A stretch of DNA of 64,000 nt from Desulfurivibrionaceae bacterium (GTDB lineage: Bacteria > Desulfobacterota > Desulfobulbia > Desulfobulbales > VMSU01): the NCBI GenBank assembly GCA_030145275.1, contig JAQYVV010000008.1, positions 17,870-81,869 on the forward strand, read 5' to 3'. The position numbers and the translations under genes are program-made. The notes beneath the pieces are model-generated. The model ran no database searches. It was not told where the DNA came from and worked only from the letters and a program-made list of their open reading frames with translations. Shown here one piece after another: positions 33,509-42,337 of this stretch. Each line of letters begins with the position of its first letter. Position 1 is the first letter of the stretch.

Positions 33509-35845
33509 GTGAAATTAGGATGCTGTTATGATCCTAATTCCCACTCCTTATATAATTATATTATGGAAGATATACTAAAACGCCTCACAAACCTTGAAGA
33601 GCGGATTGAATACCTTATTCAGATCAAAGATGGTCAAGAGTGGGGCAACATCTCCGGACTTAAGGCAAAAATCGATACTTTTAAGAAGTCATTGTACGAT
33701 TTTAGCGAAGAACAGATGGAGCTTGAAATGGTGCGTCTAGAGGAGTCCATTTCCTTTCTTGAGACCCGTTGCGAGGAAAATCTGACCTCCATGGACAGAG
33801 TGCGTATCGTGCGAAGTCCGTTGCGTTTTTCACTGAAGGATATTCTGGAAAACGTCTACGAAGACTATACCGAATTGGGTGGTGAGGAAGAGGCAAATAT
33901 AGATCCGGCCATGGTTGTGGCTAAGGCCAATATCATGCGGCGGGTCAAAAACAAATCCTACACCCAGCAGGTCATGGTTATCGGCCATGAAAAGGGGCAC
34001 GGAGAGGAATACCGAAATGGGGGGTCCAGTAAACCTTGGGGCAATGAAAAGGCCATGCGTTTCATGCTGGTCGCCCAGACAGAGGGGATTCCTATCCACT
34101 TTTATGTTTTTACACCTGGTGCGTTTCCGGTGGAGGATTACCCCGGCGCAGGTCAGCAGATTGCCAGGAATTTATATTTGATGTGCAAGCTCCGGGTTCC
34201 GATGGTTTCCATAATCTCGGAAGGTGGTTCTGGAGGAGCTGAAGCGGTAGGCTTGTCTGATTTTCGTCTTATGTTCTCGCATGGTTACTATTCGGTTATC
34301 TCACCCGAAGGTGCTGCTGCCATAGAAGGTAAAATTCGCGAAGGGGAAAAGCTGCCAAAAGAGATGATTGAGACCTGTGCAGATCAGCTCAAAATCACTG
34401 CGCAGGACAATTTAAGGCTTGGTGCCATTGATAGAATTGTCCAAGAACCGCCGCTCGGGGCAAAACGGGATGATTTCACCTTTTTTAAACAGTTAAAGCA
34501 TGAGATGATGCGTGCGACTGATGAGGTGATATTAAGAACTAAAAGTTTACGGGCTTTTAGGGCCTATGAGCTGAAAGTTAAAAAAGCCGAGGAAGATCTT
34601 CCTGTTTTACCCGAGGGAGACGCCAGTATTGAAGAACCACATATTGACATATCCTGGGATCTTCATGACGACGAAGTAAAACGATTGGTTGCGCTCAGGT
34701 CCAAGAAATATCGGGCCATGGCAGCAAATGCCTTTAGCACCAAAAGTACCGGTATGGATACACTGATGAAAAAGGTGCAAAACCGGTCAGCCCAAATTTA
34801 CTACACTTTTCGATATGATATTTTAAAACAGCAGAAAAAGCAGGTTGAAAAAGTCATTAAGGATGTTTCAGGTGAAAGTTCAAGTTTTGTGACACGCTTA
34901 ACAGCTCCTTTTTCTGCAGCATACAACTTTATTTCTAAAAAACCGGCCGGTCGTCTACTTTCAAGAAAGAGTGCTTCCAGTACCTATCAAAATCTTGAAC
35001 TTGAATTCGGGGACACCTATACTAGTCCTTTAGCCAACAAAGATAGGACGATCACCTGCCCTAATTCTGCCAAGAATGGCTGTAAAGATCTCTGGGTTCC
35101 TGATCTCTACGGTGAATTTTGCGGGGTGTGTGAGAATTGCGGCCACCATTTTCCTTTGGAATACCAATGGTATTTGCAGCATTTGTTTGATAAAGATTCC
35201 ATCCGGGAGTTTAACGCCGATATTGGGGCGGGAAATCCTCTTAATCATGCAACCCTTAGAAAAAAAATAAAGGCCGCTAAAGCAAAAACTAATCGGCAAA
35301 GTAGTAATATAACCTTCCAAGCTAAGGTCATGGGAGTGGAGCTTGTTGTCTCCATGCTGTATAATGATTTTCGTAACGGTACAGTTGGTGCAGCCGAAGG
35401 GGAAAAATTCGTCCAGGCCTGTGAGTTAGCAAGACTACAGCGTAAACCGCTTCTTGCTTATATCCACACCACCGGCGGAATCAGAATACAAGAAGGTACG
35501 ATGGGAGTGATCCAGATGCCCAAATGTACCATGGCCGTTCGCGAATATGTTGACAGTGGTGGTCTCTATATTGTGGTTTACGATAATAATTCCTACGCCG
35601 GACCGGTTGCAAGTTTTCTTGGCTGCTCCCATTATCAGTTTGCCATAAGATCATGCCGCTTGGGGTTTGCGGGGCATCGGGTTATTCGCGAAACAACAGG
35701 AACGGACCTCCCACCTGACTATCATAGCGCCAGAAATGCCCTTAAGAGAGGGCATGTGCACGGCATCTGGGATAGGCGGGACTTTCGCCGGAATCTCCAT
35801 AAATCCCTGATGACTATGGGTGGGAGAAATCTCTATTATCGGTAA
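33509..35845 (+). CDS. Fused acetyl-CoA carboxylase carboxyltransferase, alpha domain then beta domain
   Basis: 778 residues. The N-terminal half is AccA: a coiled-coil start (MEDILKRLTNLEERIEYL) and then the crotonase-fold block FTPGAFPVEDYPGAGQQ and ISEGGSGGAEAVG. The C-terminal half is AccD with a zinc ribbon (Cys517, 525, 541, 544, with an extra Cys538) and the acyl-CoA core YIHTTGGIRIQEG, RLGFAGHRVI. Classical enzymes have two separate subunits, and common fusions place beta first; here alpha is first. The first ribbon pair has unusual C-x7-C spacing. Start is uncertain: GTG 33509 or ATG 33563, the latter giving the typical AccA N-terminus. A family A/B repeat begins one base after the stop. 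Confidence 0.9.
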   Translation: MKLGCCYDPNSHSLYNYIMEDILKRLTNLEERIEYLIQIKDGQEWGNISGLKAKIDTFKKSLYDFSEEQMELEMVRLEESISFLETRCEENLTSMDRVRIVRSPLRFSLKDILENVYEDYTELGGEEEANIDPAMVVAKANIMRRVKNKSYTQQVMVIGHEKGHGEEYRNGGSSKPWGNEKAMRFMLVAQTEGIPIHFYVFTPGAFPVEDYPGAGQQIARNLYLMCKLRVPMVSIISEGGSGGAEAVGLSDFRLMFSHGYYSVISPEGAAAIEGKIREGEKLPKEMIETCADQLKITAQDNLRLGAIDRIVQEPPLGAKRDDFTFFKQLKHEMMRATDEVILRTKSLRAFRAYELKVKKAEEDLPVLPEGDASIEEPHIDISWDLHDDEVKRLVALRSKKYRAMAANAFSTKSTGMDTLMKKVQNRSAQIYYTFRYDILKQQKKQVEKVIKDVSGESSSFVTRLTAPFSAAYNFISKKPAGRLLSRKSASSTYQNLELEFGDTYTSPLANKDRTITCPNSAKNGCKDLWVPDLYGEFCGVCENCGHHFPLEYQWYLQHLFDKDSIREFNADIGAGNPLNHATLRKKIKAAKAKTNRQSSNITFQAKVMGVELVVSMLYNDFRNGTVGAAEGEKFVQACELARLQRKPLLAYIHTTGGIRIQEGTMGVIQMPKCTMAVREYVDSGGLYIVVYDNNSYAGPVASFLGCSHYQFAIRSCRLGFAGHRVIRETTGTDLPPDYHSARNALKRGHVHGIWDRRDFRRNLHKSLMTMGGRNLYYR

Positions 35846-35846
35846 C

Positions 35847-35933
35847 GTAAGCGCTCCATGAACACCCCGCTGTACGTGATTAGTATGTTGGAGATCATTA
35901 TCGGGCGCAGATAAAGTGCATCTTCTAAGTAAC
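35847..35933. repeat. Hybrid repeat: left end of family A joined to right end of family B
   Basis: Begins GTAAGCGCTCCATGAACACC one base after the carboxyltransferase stop and follows family A up to GTACGTGAT (35880). It then changes to the family B right half (TAGTATG...CGGGCGCAGAT...GTGCA...AAGTAAC) up to 35933. The two families are therefore modular. Confidence 0.65.
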
Positions 35934-35985
35934 AAAATCAGCGGCAACGAATAATTTAATGTGAAAACAAGAGGTTGCGGTGAGG

Positions 35986-36037
35986 GTGTAGGGTGGGCTG
36001 TGCCCACCATTACCGGTGGGCACAGCCCACCCTACAC
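35986..36037. repeat. Perfect 23-bp palindrome (GTAGGGTGGGCTGTGCCCACC type)
   Basis: Arm 35986-36008 and its exact complement 36015-36037 enclose ATTACC. Short GTAGGGTGGGC..GCCCACC palindromes occur as dispersed repeats in many bacterial genomes, so this is probably a mobile REP-like unit rather than a local regulator. Confidence 0.75.
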
Positions 36038-36136
36038 AGGTCGGAACTCCTTGTTACTTTTATAATAGAGGCCGGGTTCGCCCGGTTAGTACGCTGAATA
36101 GATACTTTTATTATTGATCCAGAACAAACAGGGCTT

Positions 36137-36784
36137 ATGCAAGACGAAATAAATTTTGACGATATAATCTCCAGTTATCGGGCTGATCCTTTTGATTATC
36201 ACGATGTGTTTGCACCCCACACAGGCGTTATAAAATTTAAGGTGGCATCAGGAGACGCTGTGGAAGGGGTAACAGGTGAATGGCATCATATTCCCGGTAC
36301 TTTACTGTACAATTTGGAAAGGGAAAGAAACCTCAAACCTATCACCTCTGTTACGAATGGAACTGTCTCTGAGGTGAATGGTGCGCTTGATGGAAAGTTT
36401 GTTGAGGCCGGAGAAAAAATTATGACTATCAAGCACCCTCTTAAAAAGAGAGAGATCATTGATAGCATTCTCAAGCAAGTTCTTTATATGTTTGAGGCTC
36501 CTGAGCGGGCCAAGTATTTTTTCTCACTTGATATTCAAAGTAAAATTGAAAAATTTGGTCAACGTGCTGTCTCGGTCAAAAAAGGGGATGAGATTTTGAC
36601 CATGTCACTGATGAAACGAGACACTCCTGTTTATTATGAAGGTGAGGCCGGTATTGTCCATTCGGTTTATTTTCATCCAGGAGACAGCATTGAGCAAGGC
36701 AAAGCAATGATAGGTATTTGCCCTCAGGAAAAACTCCCTCTTATCGAAAAAATTATTACCCGTGTCAAAGCAGAATGGGAATGA
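36137..36784 (+). CDS. Biotinyl-domain carrier protein (atypical BCCP)
   Basis: 215 residues with two hammerhead (biotinyl/lipoyl-like) modules. The first (about 28-105: VFAPHTGVIKFKVASGD ... VEAGEKIMTIKH) lacks an obvious attachment lysine. The second (about 140-205) has LMKRDTPVYYEGEAGIV with Met159-Lys160 at the place of the classical MKM; Lys160 is the likely biotin site, and HPGDSIEQGKAMIGI is the usual second half. The classical EAMKM is changed to SLMKR, so recognition may need a special ligase, and a biotin ligase-like gene overlaps its end. Together they complete an acetyl-CoA carboxylase set. Confidence 0.75.
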   Translation: MQDEINFDDIISSYRADPFDYHDVFAPHTGVIKFKVASGDAVEGVTGEWHHIPGTLLYNLERERNLKPITSVTNGTVSEVNGALDGKFVEAGEKIMTIKHPLKKREIIDSILKQVLYMFEAPERAKYFFSLDIQSKIEKFGQRAVSVKKGDEILTMSLMKRDTPVYYEGEAGIVHSVYFHPGDSIEQGKAMIGICPQEKLPLIEKIITRVKAEWE

Positions 36785-37700
36785 TTTGACCAACATGTCC
36801 CCTAATCATGTTCGGCAGATAATCTCGGCTGAACATGGTCTCCGCAGTCAAAAAATTCCACTTGATCTAGTCCAGAAAATTTTTAGATATGGAGCGCCGG
36901 TTGGCCATTCTATTGCGGTTCATGAAGTAGCGCCTCGCTGCATGGATCTTGCTCGTGCAGATATCATTCACTCTGAGCAACTGAGTGAATCGTTCCATTC
37001 AGGCAAGGTTTTTATTGCCAACCGTTTAACTGGCAGCAAGGGGAGGTTCCAAAGAAGTTGGCATGCACCGGATGGTGGAATCTGGCTGGTCCTTGCCTTG
37101 GTCAACACCATGCTTGCCAAATACGCCAATCTTTTGCCGCTTGTGGCCGGGGTTGCCTGCTGTGAGACCGTCCGCCATTTTGGCGTGCCGGCCCAAATAA
37201 AATGGGTTAATGATGTCCATGTCGATGGGAAAAAGCTTGCGGGGATTTTGCTAGAGACTATGTCTGGTCCGATTACCAAGGAGGAATACGTCCTTGTAGG
37301 TATCGGCTTAAATGTTAATAACACCATATTTCCCGAAGAGTTAGTGGCGTCAGCCGTTGGGATGCGGAACTATCTCCCTGAAAATCTTGATTTGTCTGAG
37401 GTGGCAGCTGTTCTTATCGCCAAACTTGCCTGGAACTTTGGTTTATTGTGTTACCAGGAAGAGGCTGAATTGTCGGAGGCATCTGTCGGGACGCTTGAGG
37501 ATAGGTCTTCTGTTATTCAGTCCTGGACCTCCTTGTCTGATACCATCGGCAGAAGGGTTAATTATGGTTTTAATGTTGTCTCAAATCCGCAATACACTGC
37601 TAAAGTGGTTGGTGTGGATAGTACAGGAGCTCTTGTTATGCAGCTGCCTGACGGACAAAAAATTACTGAAGCCGGCGGTGAGATTGTTTATCTCGACTAA
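36762..37700 (+). CDS. Biotin-protein ligase-like protein (BPL/LplA family)
   Basis: Up to 312 residues. KWVNDVHVDGKKLAGILLE (about 147-165) matches the biotin ligase signature KWPNDxxxxxKKxxGILxE, and VGIGLNVNN is the following conserved block. The biotin-AMP loop normally GRGRxGRxW appears as TGSKGRFQRSW, a divergent form. There is no N-terminal DNA-binding domain, so it is a mono-functional ligase rather than a BirA repressor. Starts at GTG 36762, TTG 36786 or ATG 36795 are possible; the last two avoid most overlap with the carrier gene and GGGAATG could serve as ribosome-binding site. It probably modifies the neighbouring carrier. Confidence 0.8.
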   Translation: MSKQNGNDLTNMSPNHVRQIISAEHGLRSQKIPLDLVQKIFRYGAPVGHSIAVHEVAPRCMDLARADIIHSEQLSESFHSGKVFIANRLTGSKGRFQRSWHAPDGGIWLVLALVNTMLAKYANLLPLVAGVACCETVRHFGVPAQIKWVNDVHVDGKKLAGILLETMSGPITKEEYVLVGIGLNVNNTIFPEELVASAVGMRNYLPENLDLSEVAAVLIAKLAWNFGLLCYQEEAELSEASVGTLEDRSSVIQSWTSLSDTIGRRVNYGFNVVSNPQYTAKVVGVDSTGALVMQLPDGQKITEAGGEIVYLD

Positions 37701-37760
37701 GCCCACGGCAGGCTAAGCATTTTAAAATTTATTCTTGAAACGTATTCTTTGTTTCAATCT

Positions 37761-37912
37761 TGAACTATTCTGCGAGAATTGCATAACATGGGTAAACTCC
37801 CAAGCGTAACTATTTAGATGTGCCTTAGATGTTTTCGATCAGGCCGGTCAGCTATACATCAGTATGCTGACCGGCCTGATCGGGCGCAGATGAGGTGCAG
37901 CTGAATAGTTAC
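37761..37912. repeat. Family B palindromic repeat, copy B3
   Basis: Contains the 40-base block GAGAATTGCATAACATGGG..CTCCCAAGC found inverted in B5, then the hairpin GATCAGGCCGGTCAGC / GCTGACCGGCCTGATC with apex TATACATCAGTATG, and ends GGTGCAGCTGAATAGTTAC. It lies 33 bp before the pepF start. Confidence 0.85.
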
Positions 37913-37944
37913 CCCAATCTTTTGATAAGTGGAAGGTAGATTGT

Positions 37945-39723
37945 ATGTCTAAATCGTTAAATGAAAAACTTGGCACTGTTGATGTGCTGTGGGATCTGGA
38001 TGGTCTTTATGAATCTTTAGATGATACGCTTATTCAGGATGACGTAGATCTTTGTGCCCAGGAGGCCGGGCTTCTCCGTGAGGGCTGTGCCGGTCAATTG
38101 GCCCAATTGGAACCGGCTGTTTTTGCCCGTACGGTCAGGCGTCTTGAACGAATATCCATGACCCTGGGTAGATTATCAACCTACGCATTTCTCAATTTTG
38201 CCACCCAGGTAAAAAATGCTGAGGCCGGGGCCTTTTTGCAGCAAGTCAAGGAGACGTTGAGCCGAATCAACAAGGAAATTGTGTTTTTCGAGTTGGAGTG
38301 GAGCAGAATGGAGCAGGATGCAGCCACACATTTACTTCAGGCTGAAGATACGGCACCCTATCGTCATTATCTTGATAATATACGCAACTATGCTGCTCAC
38401 CTTCTTTCCCAGGCAGAAGAAACTCTTTTAATTGAACTGGGTCCAGTTGGTCGTGGCAGTTGGACCAATCTTTTCACCAAGGTCATAGGACATTTGCAAT
38501 TTGGGGAGAGGAGGCGTAGTCAAGAAGAGGTACTGTCTGATCTGTATTGTTCTGAGCGTAAGGTGCGGCAGCAGGCGGCCGGGGAACTTACTGAAGGTTT
38601 GCAGAGTCAGCTGCATATTTTCACCCATATTTTTAACACCTTGTTGGCTGATAAAATGATTGGGGATCGTCTCCGCAGTTATCCTTCTTGGCTCAGTTCC
38701 CGTAATCTTTCCAATGAACTGAACGATGAAACCGTTAACGCTTTGGTTGATGCCACCACGAAACGCTATGATATTGTTCAGAGTTATTATGGCATGAAAA
38801 AGAACCTGCTTGGCTTGGACACCTTAACTGATTACGATCGCTACGCCCCCCTGCCTAATTTGCCTGATCGTTTAGTCTCATGGCAGGAGTGTAAAGAAAT
38901 GGTGCTGCAGGGATTTAATGATTTTTCTCCAGAGATGGCAGAGATTGCCGCCATGTTCTTTGAACAGAAGTGGATACATGCTCCAATTGTAGAGGGCAAA
39001 CAGGGGGGGGCTTTTGCCCATCCTGCTGTGCCGGACGCCCATCCCTATATATTGGTGAACTATACCGGTACCCTGCGTGACGTTTCAACCGTGGCCCATG
39101 AACTTGGCCATGGTGTGCATCAGTATTTGGCAAAAGAGAAGGGCTATTTTAATAGTAATACACCACTGGTTTTGGCAGAGACCGCCTCGGTTTTTGCCGA
39201 ACTTCTCATTTTCCATAAACAACTCGGAATGCTTGAAGATGTTAAACAGCGCCGTGCCTTTATTTGCCAGAAACTGGAATCGATTTTTGCCACCGTATTC
39301 CGCCAGAGTTCTATGCACCGATTTGAAGATAAGGCTCACAGTGGCAGACGTGCCTTTGGTGAACTTTCATCCCAGCATCTTTCTGAATTATGGCTTGAAA
39401 GTCAGAATGATATGTTTGGTGATTCGGTGGAACTTTCCGAGGGGTATGGCATCTGGTGGTCATACATTCCCCATTTTCTAAATGCTCCTGGATATGTATA
39501 TTCTTATGCCTTTGGTGAACTTCTGGTGCTTTCTCTCTATAAATTATATTTATCAGAGGGGGAAAAGTTTGTGCCTAAATATTTAAACCTATTATCTCAG
39601 GGTGGCAGCAAATCACCGTATGAGCTGCTTACTCCATTCGGAATAGACCTAAATGATAATGAATTCTGGCAGGGAGGCTTATCTGTCATTGAAGAGATGT
39701 TGGTTGACATTAAGAGTTTATAA
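37945..39723 (+). CDS. pepF: Oligoendopeptidase F family M3 metallopeptidase
   Basis: 592 residues, cytoplasmic. The zinc motif HEXXH is in VAHELGHGVHQYL (about 380-392) with the downstream glutamate in ETASVFAE. The N-terminal helical cap (about 1-200) and the C-terminal YVYSYAFGELL block are typical of PepF/M3B. It degrades short peptides, in some bacteria signal peptides. AAGG precedes the ATG. The N-terminus is like the clade annotated M3 family oligoendopeptidase. Confidence 0.93.
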   Translation: MSKSLNEKLGTVDVLWDLDGLYESLDDTLIQDDVDLCAQEAGLLREGCAGQLAQLEPAVFARTVRRLERISMTLGRLSTYAFLNFATQVKNAEAGAFLQQVKETLSRINKEIVFFELEWSRMEQDAATHLLQAEDTAPYRHYLDNIRNYAAHLLSQAEETLLIELGPVGRGSWTNLFTKVIGHLQFGERRRSQEEVLSDLYCSERKVRQQAAGELTEGLQSQLHIFTHIFNTLLADKMIGDRLRSYPSWLSSRNLSNELNDETVNALVDATTKRYDIVQSYYGMKKNLLGLDTLTDYDRYAPLPNLPDRLVSWQECKEMVLQGFNDFSPEMAEIAAMFFEQKWIHAPIVEGKQGGAFAHPAVPDAHPYILVNYTGTLRDVSTVAHELGHGVHQYLAKEKGYFNSNTPLVLAETASVFAELLIFHKQLGMLEDVKQRRAFICQKLESIFATVFRQSSMHRFEDKAHSGRRAFGELSSQHLSELWLESQNDMFGDSVELSEGYGIWWSYIPHFLNAPGYVYSYAFGELLVLSLYKLYLSEGEKFVPKYLNLLSQGGSKSPYELLTPFGIDLNDNEFWQGGLSVIEEMLVDIKSL

Positions 39724-39787
39724 ACGATGCGGCATAAGTCATGAAAAAGTCTATTGATGCAAGTTTTTCCATAACTGAACAACCTAT

Positions 39788-39948
39788 GATGCTCTCGCAA
39801 AAAGTCTTAATCAACTCCAAGATGGCTAAGCATAAAAGGTCGATATACAAGATATAGGTTTTGGACAGGGCTTCGGTGATACATATGGTATGCCGAAGGT
39901 CTGTCCAAAAACTATATCGCAGTAGATCGGACTTTTTGCGACGCCATC
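39788..39948. repeat. Large imperfect palindrome (family D, single copy here)
   Basis: Ends TCGCAAAAAGTC (39795-39806) and GACTTTTTGCGA (39930-39941), flanked by GATG/CATC. Inside, TTTTGGACAG..GCTTCGG (39859-39876) pairs with CCGAAG..CTGTCCAAAA (39892-39909). It is a MITE-like 160-bp element about 65 bp downstream of pepF, without coding capacity. Confidence 0.7.
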
Positions 39949-39991
39949 AACCTATAAAAAGAGATTATTTATCATCTCATCCCATTATCAC

Positions 39992-40831
39992 ATGCATCCT
40001 GTCACTGTAGTAATCCCCACATATAATCGTTCTGGAATTTTGAAAACTGCCCTTGATTCTGTCCTGAATCAGACCTGGCAGGATTTTGAACTTATGGTCG
40101 TTGATGATGGCTCTACGGATAATACTGCGGCAATGATTGCCGAGAATTATGCAAAACGAGTGCGGTATATTTATCAGGAAAACAGAGGTGCTGCGGCTGC
40201 CCGTAATACAGGGATTAAGGCTGCAACCCATGATCTTGTGGCTTTTTTGGATTCAGACGATCAATTTGATAAGCGTAAGCTTGAGCTTCAAGTTGCTGCC
40301 ATGCTGCAAGAACCACAATATCTCGTATCCCATACCCAGGAAATTTGGTTTAGGCGTGGAAAATTTCTGAACCAGAAAAAAAAGCATCGAAAAGAGAGCG
40401 GCTATATTTTCGAGAGATGCCTAGAGTTATGCGCCGTTGGCATGTCAACCATAATGGCCAGAAAAAGTCTTTTTGATGAAGTGGGTCTTTTTGATGAAGG
40501 GATGCCCTGTTGTGAAGATTATGATCTTTGGCTTCGTGCCAGTGTTAAACACCAATTTTTACTGGTTGATCAACCTCTTACCATTAAAGATGGCGGCCGG
40601 CCAGATCAGCTCTCTTGTCTCCACAGGGTTGGGATGGATAGGTATAGAATTAATTCCATTCATAACCTGTTAAATACGGAAAAACTAAAGAGTGAACAGA
40701 GAGAATTAGCGGTCAGGGAATTGGTGAAAAAATGTACTATTTATGGCAATGGCTGCTTGAAGCATGGCCGTGAAAGGGAAGGAAACAAATATCTGCAGTT
40801 GGCTGAAACGTTTCGTCCAAAGATTGTTTGA
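39992..40831 (+). CDS. Family 2 glycosyltransferase
   Basis: 279 residues with the GT-A fold of GT2 enzymes: VVIPTYNRSGILKTALDSVL at residues 6-25, VVDDGSTDNT, RGAAAARNTGIKAA and the metal-binding FLDSDDQFD. CCEDYDLWLRAS is the acceptor/catalytic block. No membrane span. It transfers a sugar from a nucleotide donor to an unknown acceptor, perhaps lipopolysaccharide or exopolysaccharide. It stands alone, bracketed by palindromic repeats D (upstream) and B4 (starting two bases after its stop). Confidence 0.88.
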   Translation: MHPVTVVIPTYNRSGILKTALDSVLNQTWQDFELMVVDDGSTDNTAAMIAENYAKRVRYIYQENRGAAAARNTGIKAATHDLVAFLDSDDQFDKRKLELQVAAMLQEPQYLVSHTQEIWFRRGKFLNQKKKHRKESGYIFERCLELCAVGMSTIMARKSLFDEVGLFDEGMPCCEDYDLWLRASVKHQFLLVDQPLTIKDGGRPDQLSCLHRVGMDRYRINSIHNLLNTEKLKSEQRELAVRELVKKCTIYGNGCLKHGREREGNKYLQLAETFRPKIV

Positions 40832-40833
40832 GT

Positions 40834-41029
40834 GTATCTATTCAGCTGCACTTCATCTGCGCCCGATAATGAATTTCAGCATACTTATGTATCGAAGTCT
40901 CACTTTGTTCGCTTATCTGCTGGAAATCATTATCGAACACATCTAAAGCACATCCGGAGTCTGCGCTTACCTGAATAGATACGCTTAGGTGGGGGACCTT
41001 AAGTTTTACGATTTTCGCCGAATAGTTAC
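40834..41029. repeat. Family B palindromic repeat, copy B4 (fills the 370-bp gap before ychF)
   Basis: Starts GTATCTATTCAGCTGCAC two bases after the glycosyltransferase stop. Inner stem CGATAATGAATTTCAG / CTGGAAATCATTATCG with CATAC..ATGTAT near the apex, then CGGAGTCTGCGCTTACCTGAATAGATAC to 40982 and a further GAATAGTTAC at 41029. The remaining 41030-41201 is AT-rich and should contain the ychF promoter. Confidence 0.8.
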
Positions 41030-41201
41030 GTTTGAGCTAACATTGACATGTTTATTTGAATGAAATGTTGCTTGAATACGTAGAAATAAGTATATAGGTC
41101 ACAAATTTTCCTTATTTTGAGATAAAAATTATATGAAGTTGCAGATACAATATGTACAACGTGTATATAAGGTCTTGCAGCCTTTGGATATGGAGTAAGT
41201 T

Positions 41202-42305
41202 ATGGGATTTCGCTGTGGTATTGTTGGCTTGCCTAATGTTGGTAAATCAACGATTTTTAACGCATTAACCTCTGCCGGGATTGAGTCGGCCAATTACCCT
41301 TTTTGTACCATTGAGCCCAATGTCGGCATGGTTCCTGTGCCGGATGAGAGGTTGGATAAACTGGCGCTTCTTGCCAAAACCAAGAAAACCGTTTACGCCC
41401 AGATGGAATTTGTTGATATCGCCGGCCTGGTTAGCGGTGCTAGCACTGGAGAAGGTTTGGGGAATCAGTTTCTCGGTCACATAAGACAGGTTGAGGCTAT
41501 TGCCCATGTGGTTCGATGTTTTGAGGATGATAATATTGTGCATGTCGATGGCAGTATTGACCCAATAAGAGACCGGGATATCATCAATACCGAGCTTATT
41601 CTGGCTGATTTGGAAACTGTTGGCAAACGCTTGAAAAAAACGGCATCTATGGCCAAGTCTGGTGACAAGACCTTCAAGGCCCAGCTAGTAATATTAGAGC
41701 GCCTGAATGCCATCCTCGACGGGGGCAATCCTGCAAGGATCTTTAAACTTGCAGATGGTGAGGAGAACCAAGCAAAATTTTTAAAAGAGTTGAGTCTGCT
41801 TACCTCAAAACCGCTATTCTACGTGGCTAATGTCGAAGAAAGCGACATTACCTCCGGTAATAAGATGGTTGATGAGCTAAAGGTGGCTGCCGAGGCGGAA
41901 GGGGCTCCCGTTGTCCTGATTTCCGGTGCAATTGAAGAGGAACTTAGCTCTCTTGATGCCGAAGAAAGAAAGGAATTCCTCGAAGATATGGGGCTTGCCG
42001 AATCGGGACTGAACAGGCTGATCAAGGCGGGCTACAAGCTTTTAGGACTGAGCAATTATTTTACCGTTGGTGAAAAAGAGACGCGCTCCTGGACTATCCC
42101 AATTGGTGCTAAAGCACCGCAAGCTGCGGGAGTTATTCATAGTGATTTTGAACGAGGATTTATCCGGGCTGAAATCATTTCGTATGATGATTATATTAAA
42201 TGCGGCAGTGAGGCAGTGGCCAAGGAAAAAGGGGTCATGCGCCTGGAAGGAAAAGACTATGTTGTGCAGGATGGTGACTGTATTAATTTTCGCTTTAATG
42301 TATGA
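41202..42305 (+). CDS. ychF: YchF/OLA1-type GTPase-fold ATPase
   Basis: 367 residues. G1 GLPNVGKSTIFNAL is at about 8-21, G3 DIAGLVSGAS at about 69, and the OLA1-type G4 region is NVEESD rather than NKxD, which in this family gives ATP preference. A helical insertion (about 130-190) and the C-terminal TGS-like YFTVGEKETRSWTIP domain follow. YchF binds ribosomes and is involved in stress responses. GGAG is six bases before the ATG. The DUF4438 gene follows closely. Confidence 0.96.
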   Translation: MGFRCGIVGLPNVGKSTIFNALTSAGIESANYPFCTIEPNVGMVPVPDERLDKLALLAKTKKTVYAQMEFVDIAGLVSGASTGEGLGNQFLGHIRQVEAIAHVVRCFEDDNIVHVDGSIDPIRDRDIINTELILADLETVGKRLKKTASMAKSGDKTFKAQLVILERLNAILDGGNPARIFKLADGEENQAKFLKELSLLTSKPLFYVANVEESDITSGNKMVDELKVAAEAEGAPVVLISGAIEEELSSLDAEERKEFLEDMGLAESGLNRLIKAGYKLLGLSNYFTVGEKETRSWTIPIGAKAPQAAGVIHSDFERGFIRAEIISYDDYIKCGSEAVAKEKGVMRLEGKDYVVQDGDCINFRFNV

Positions 42306-42337
42306 TATTGGAATCAGGACAGATTTGGAGTAAAACT

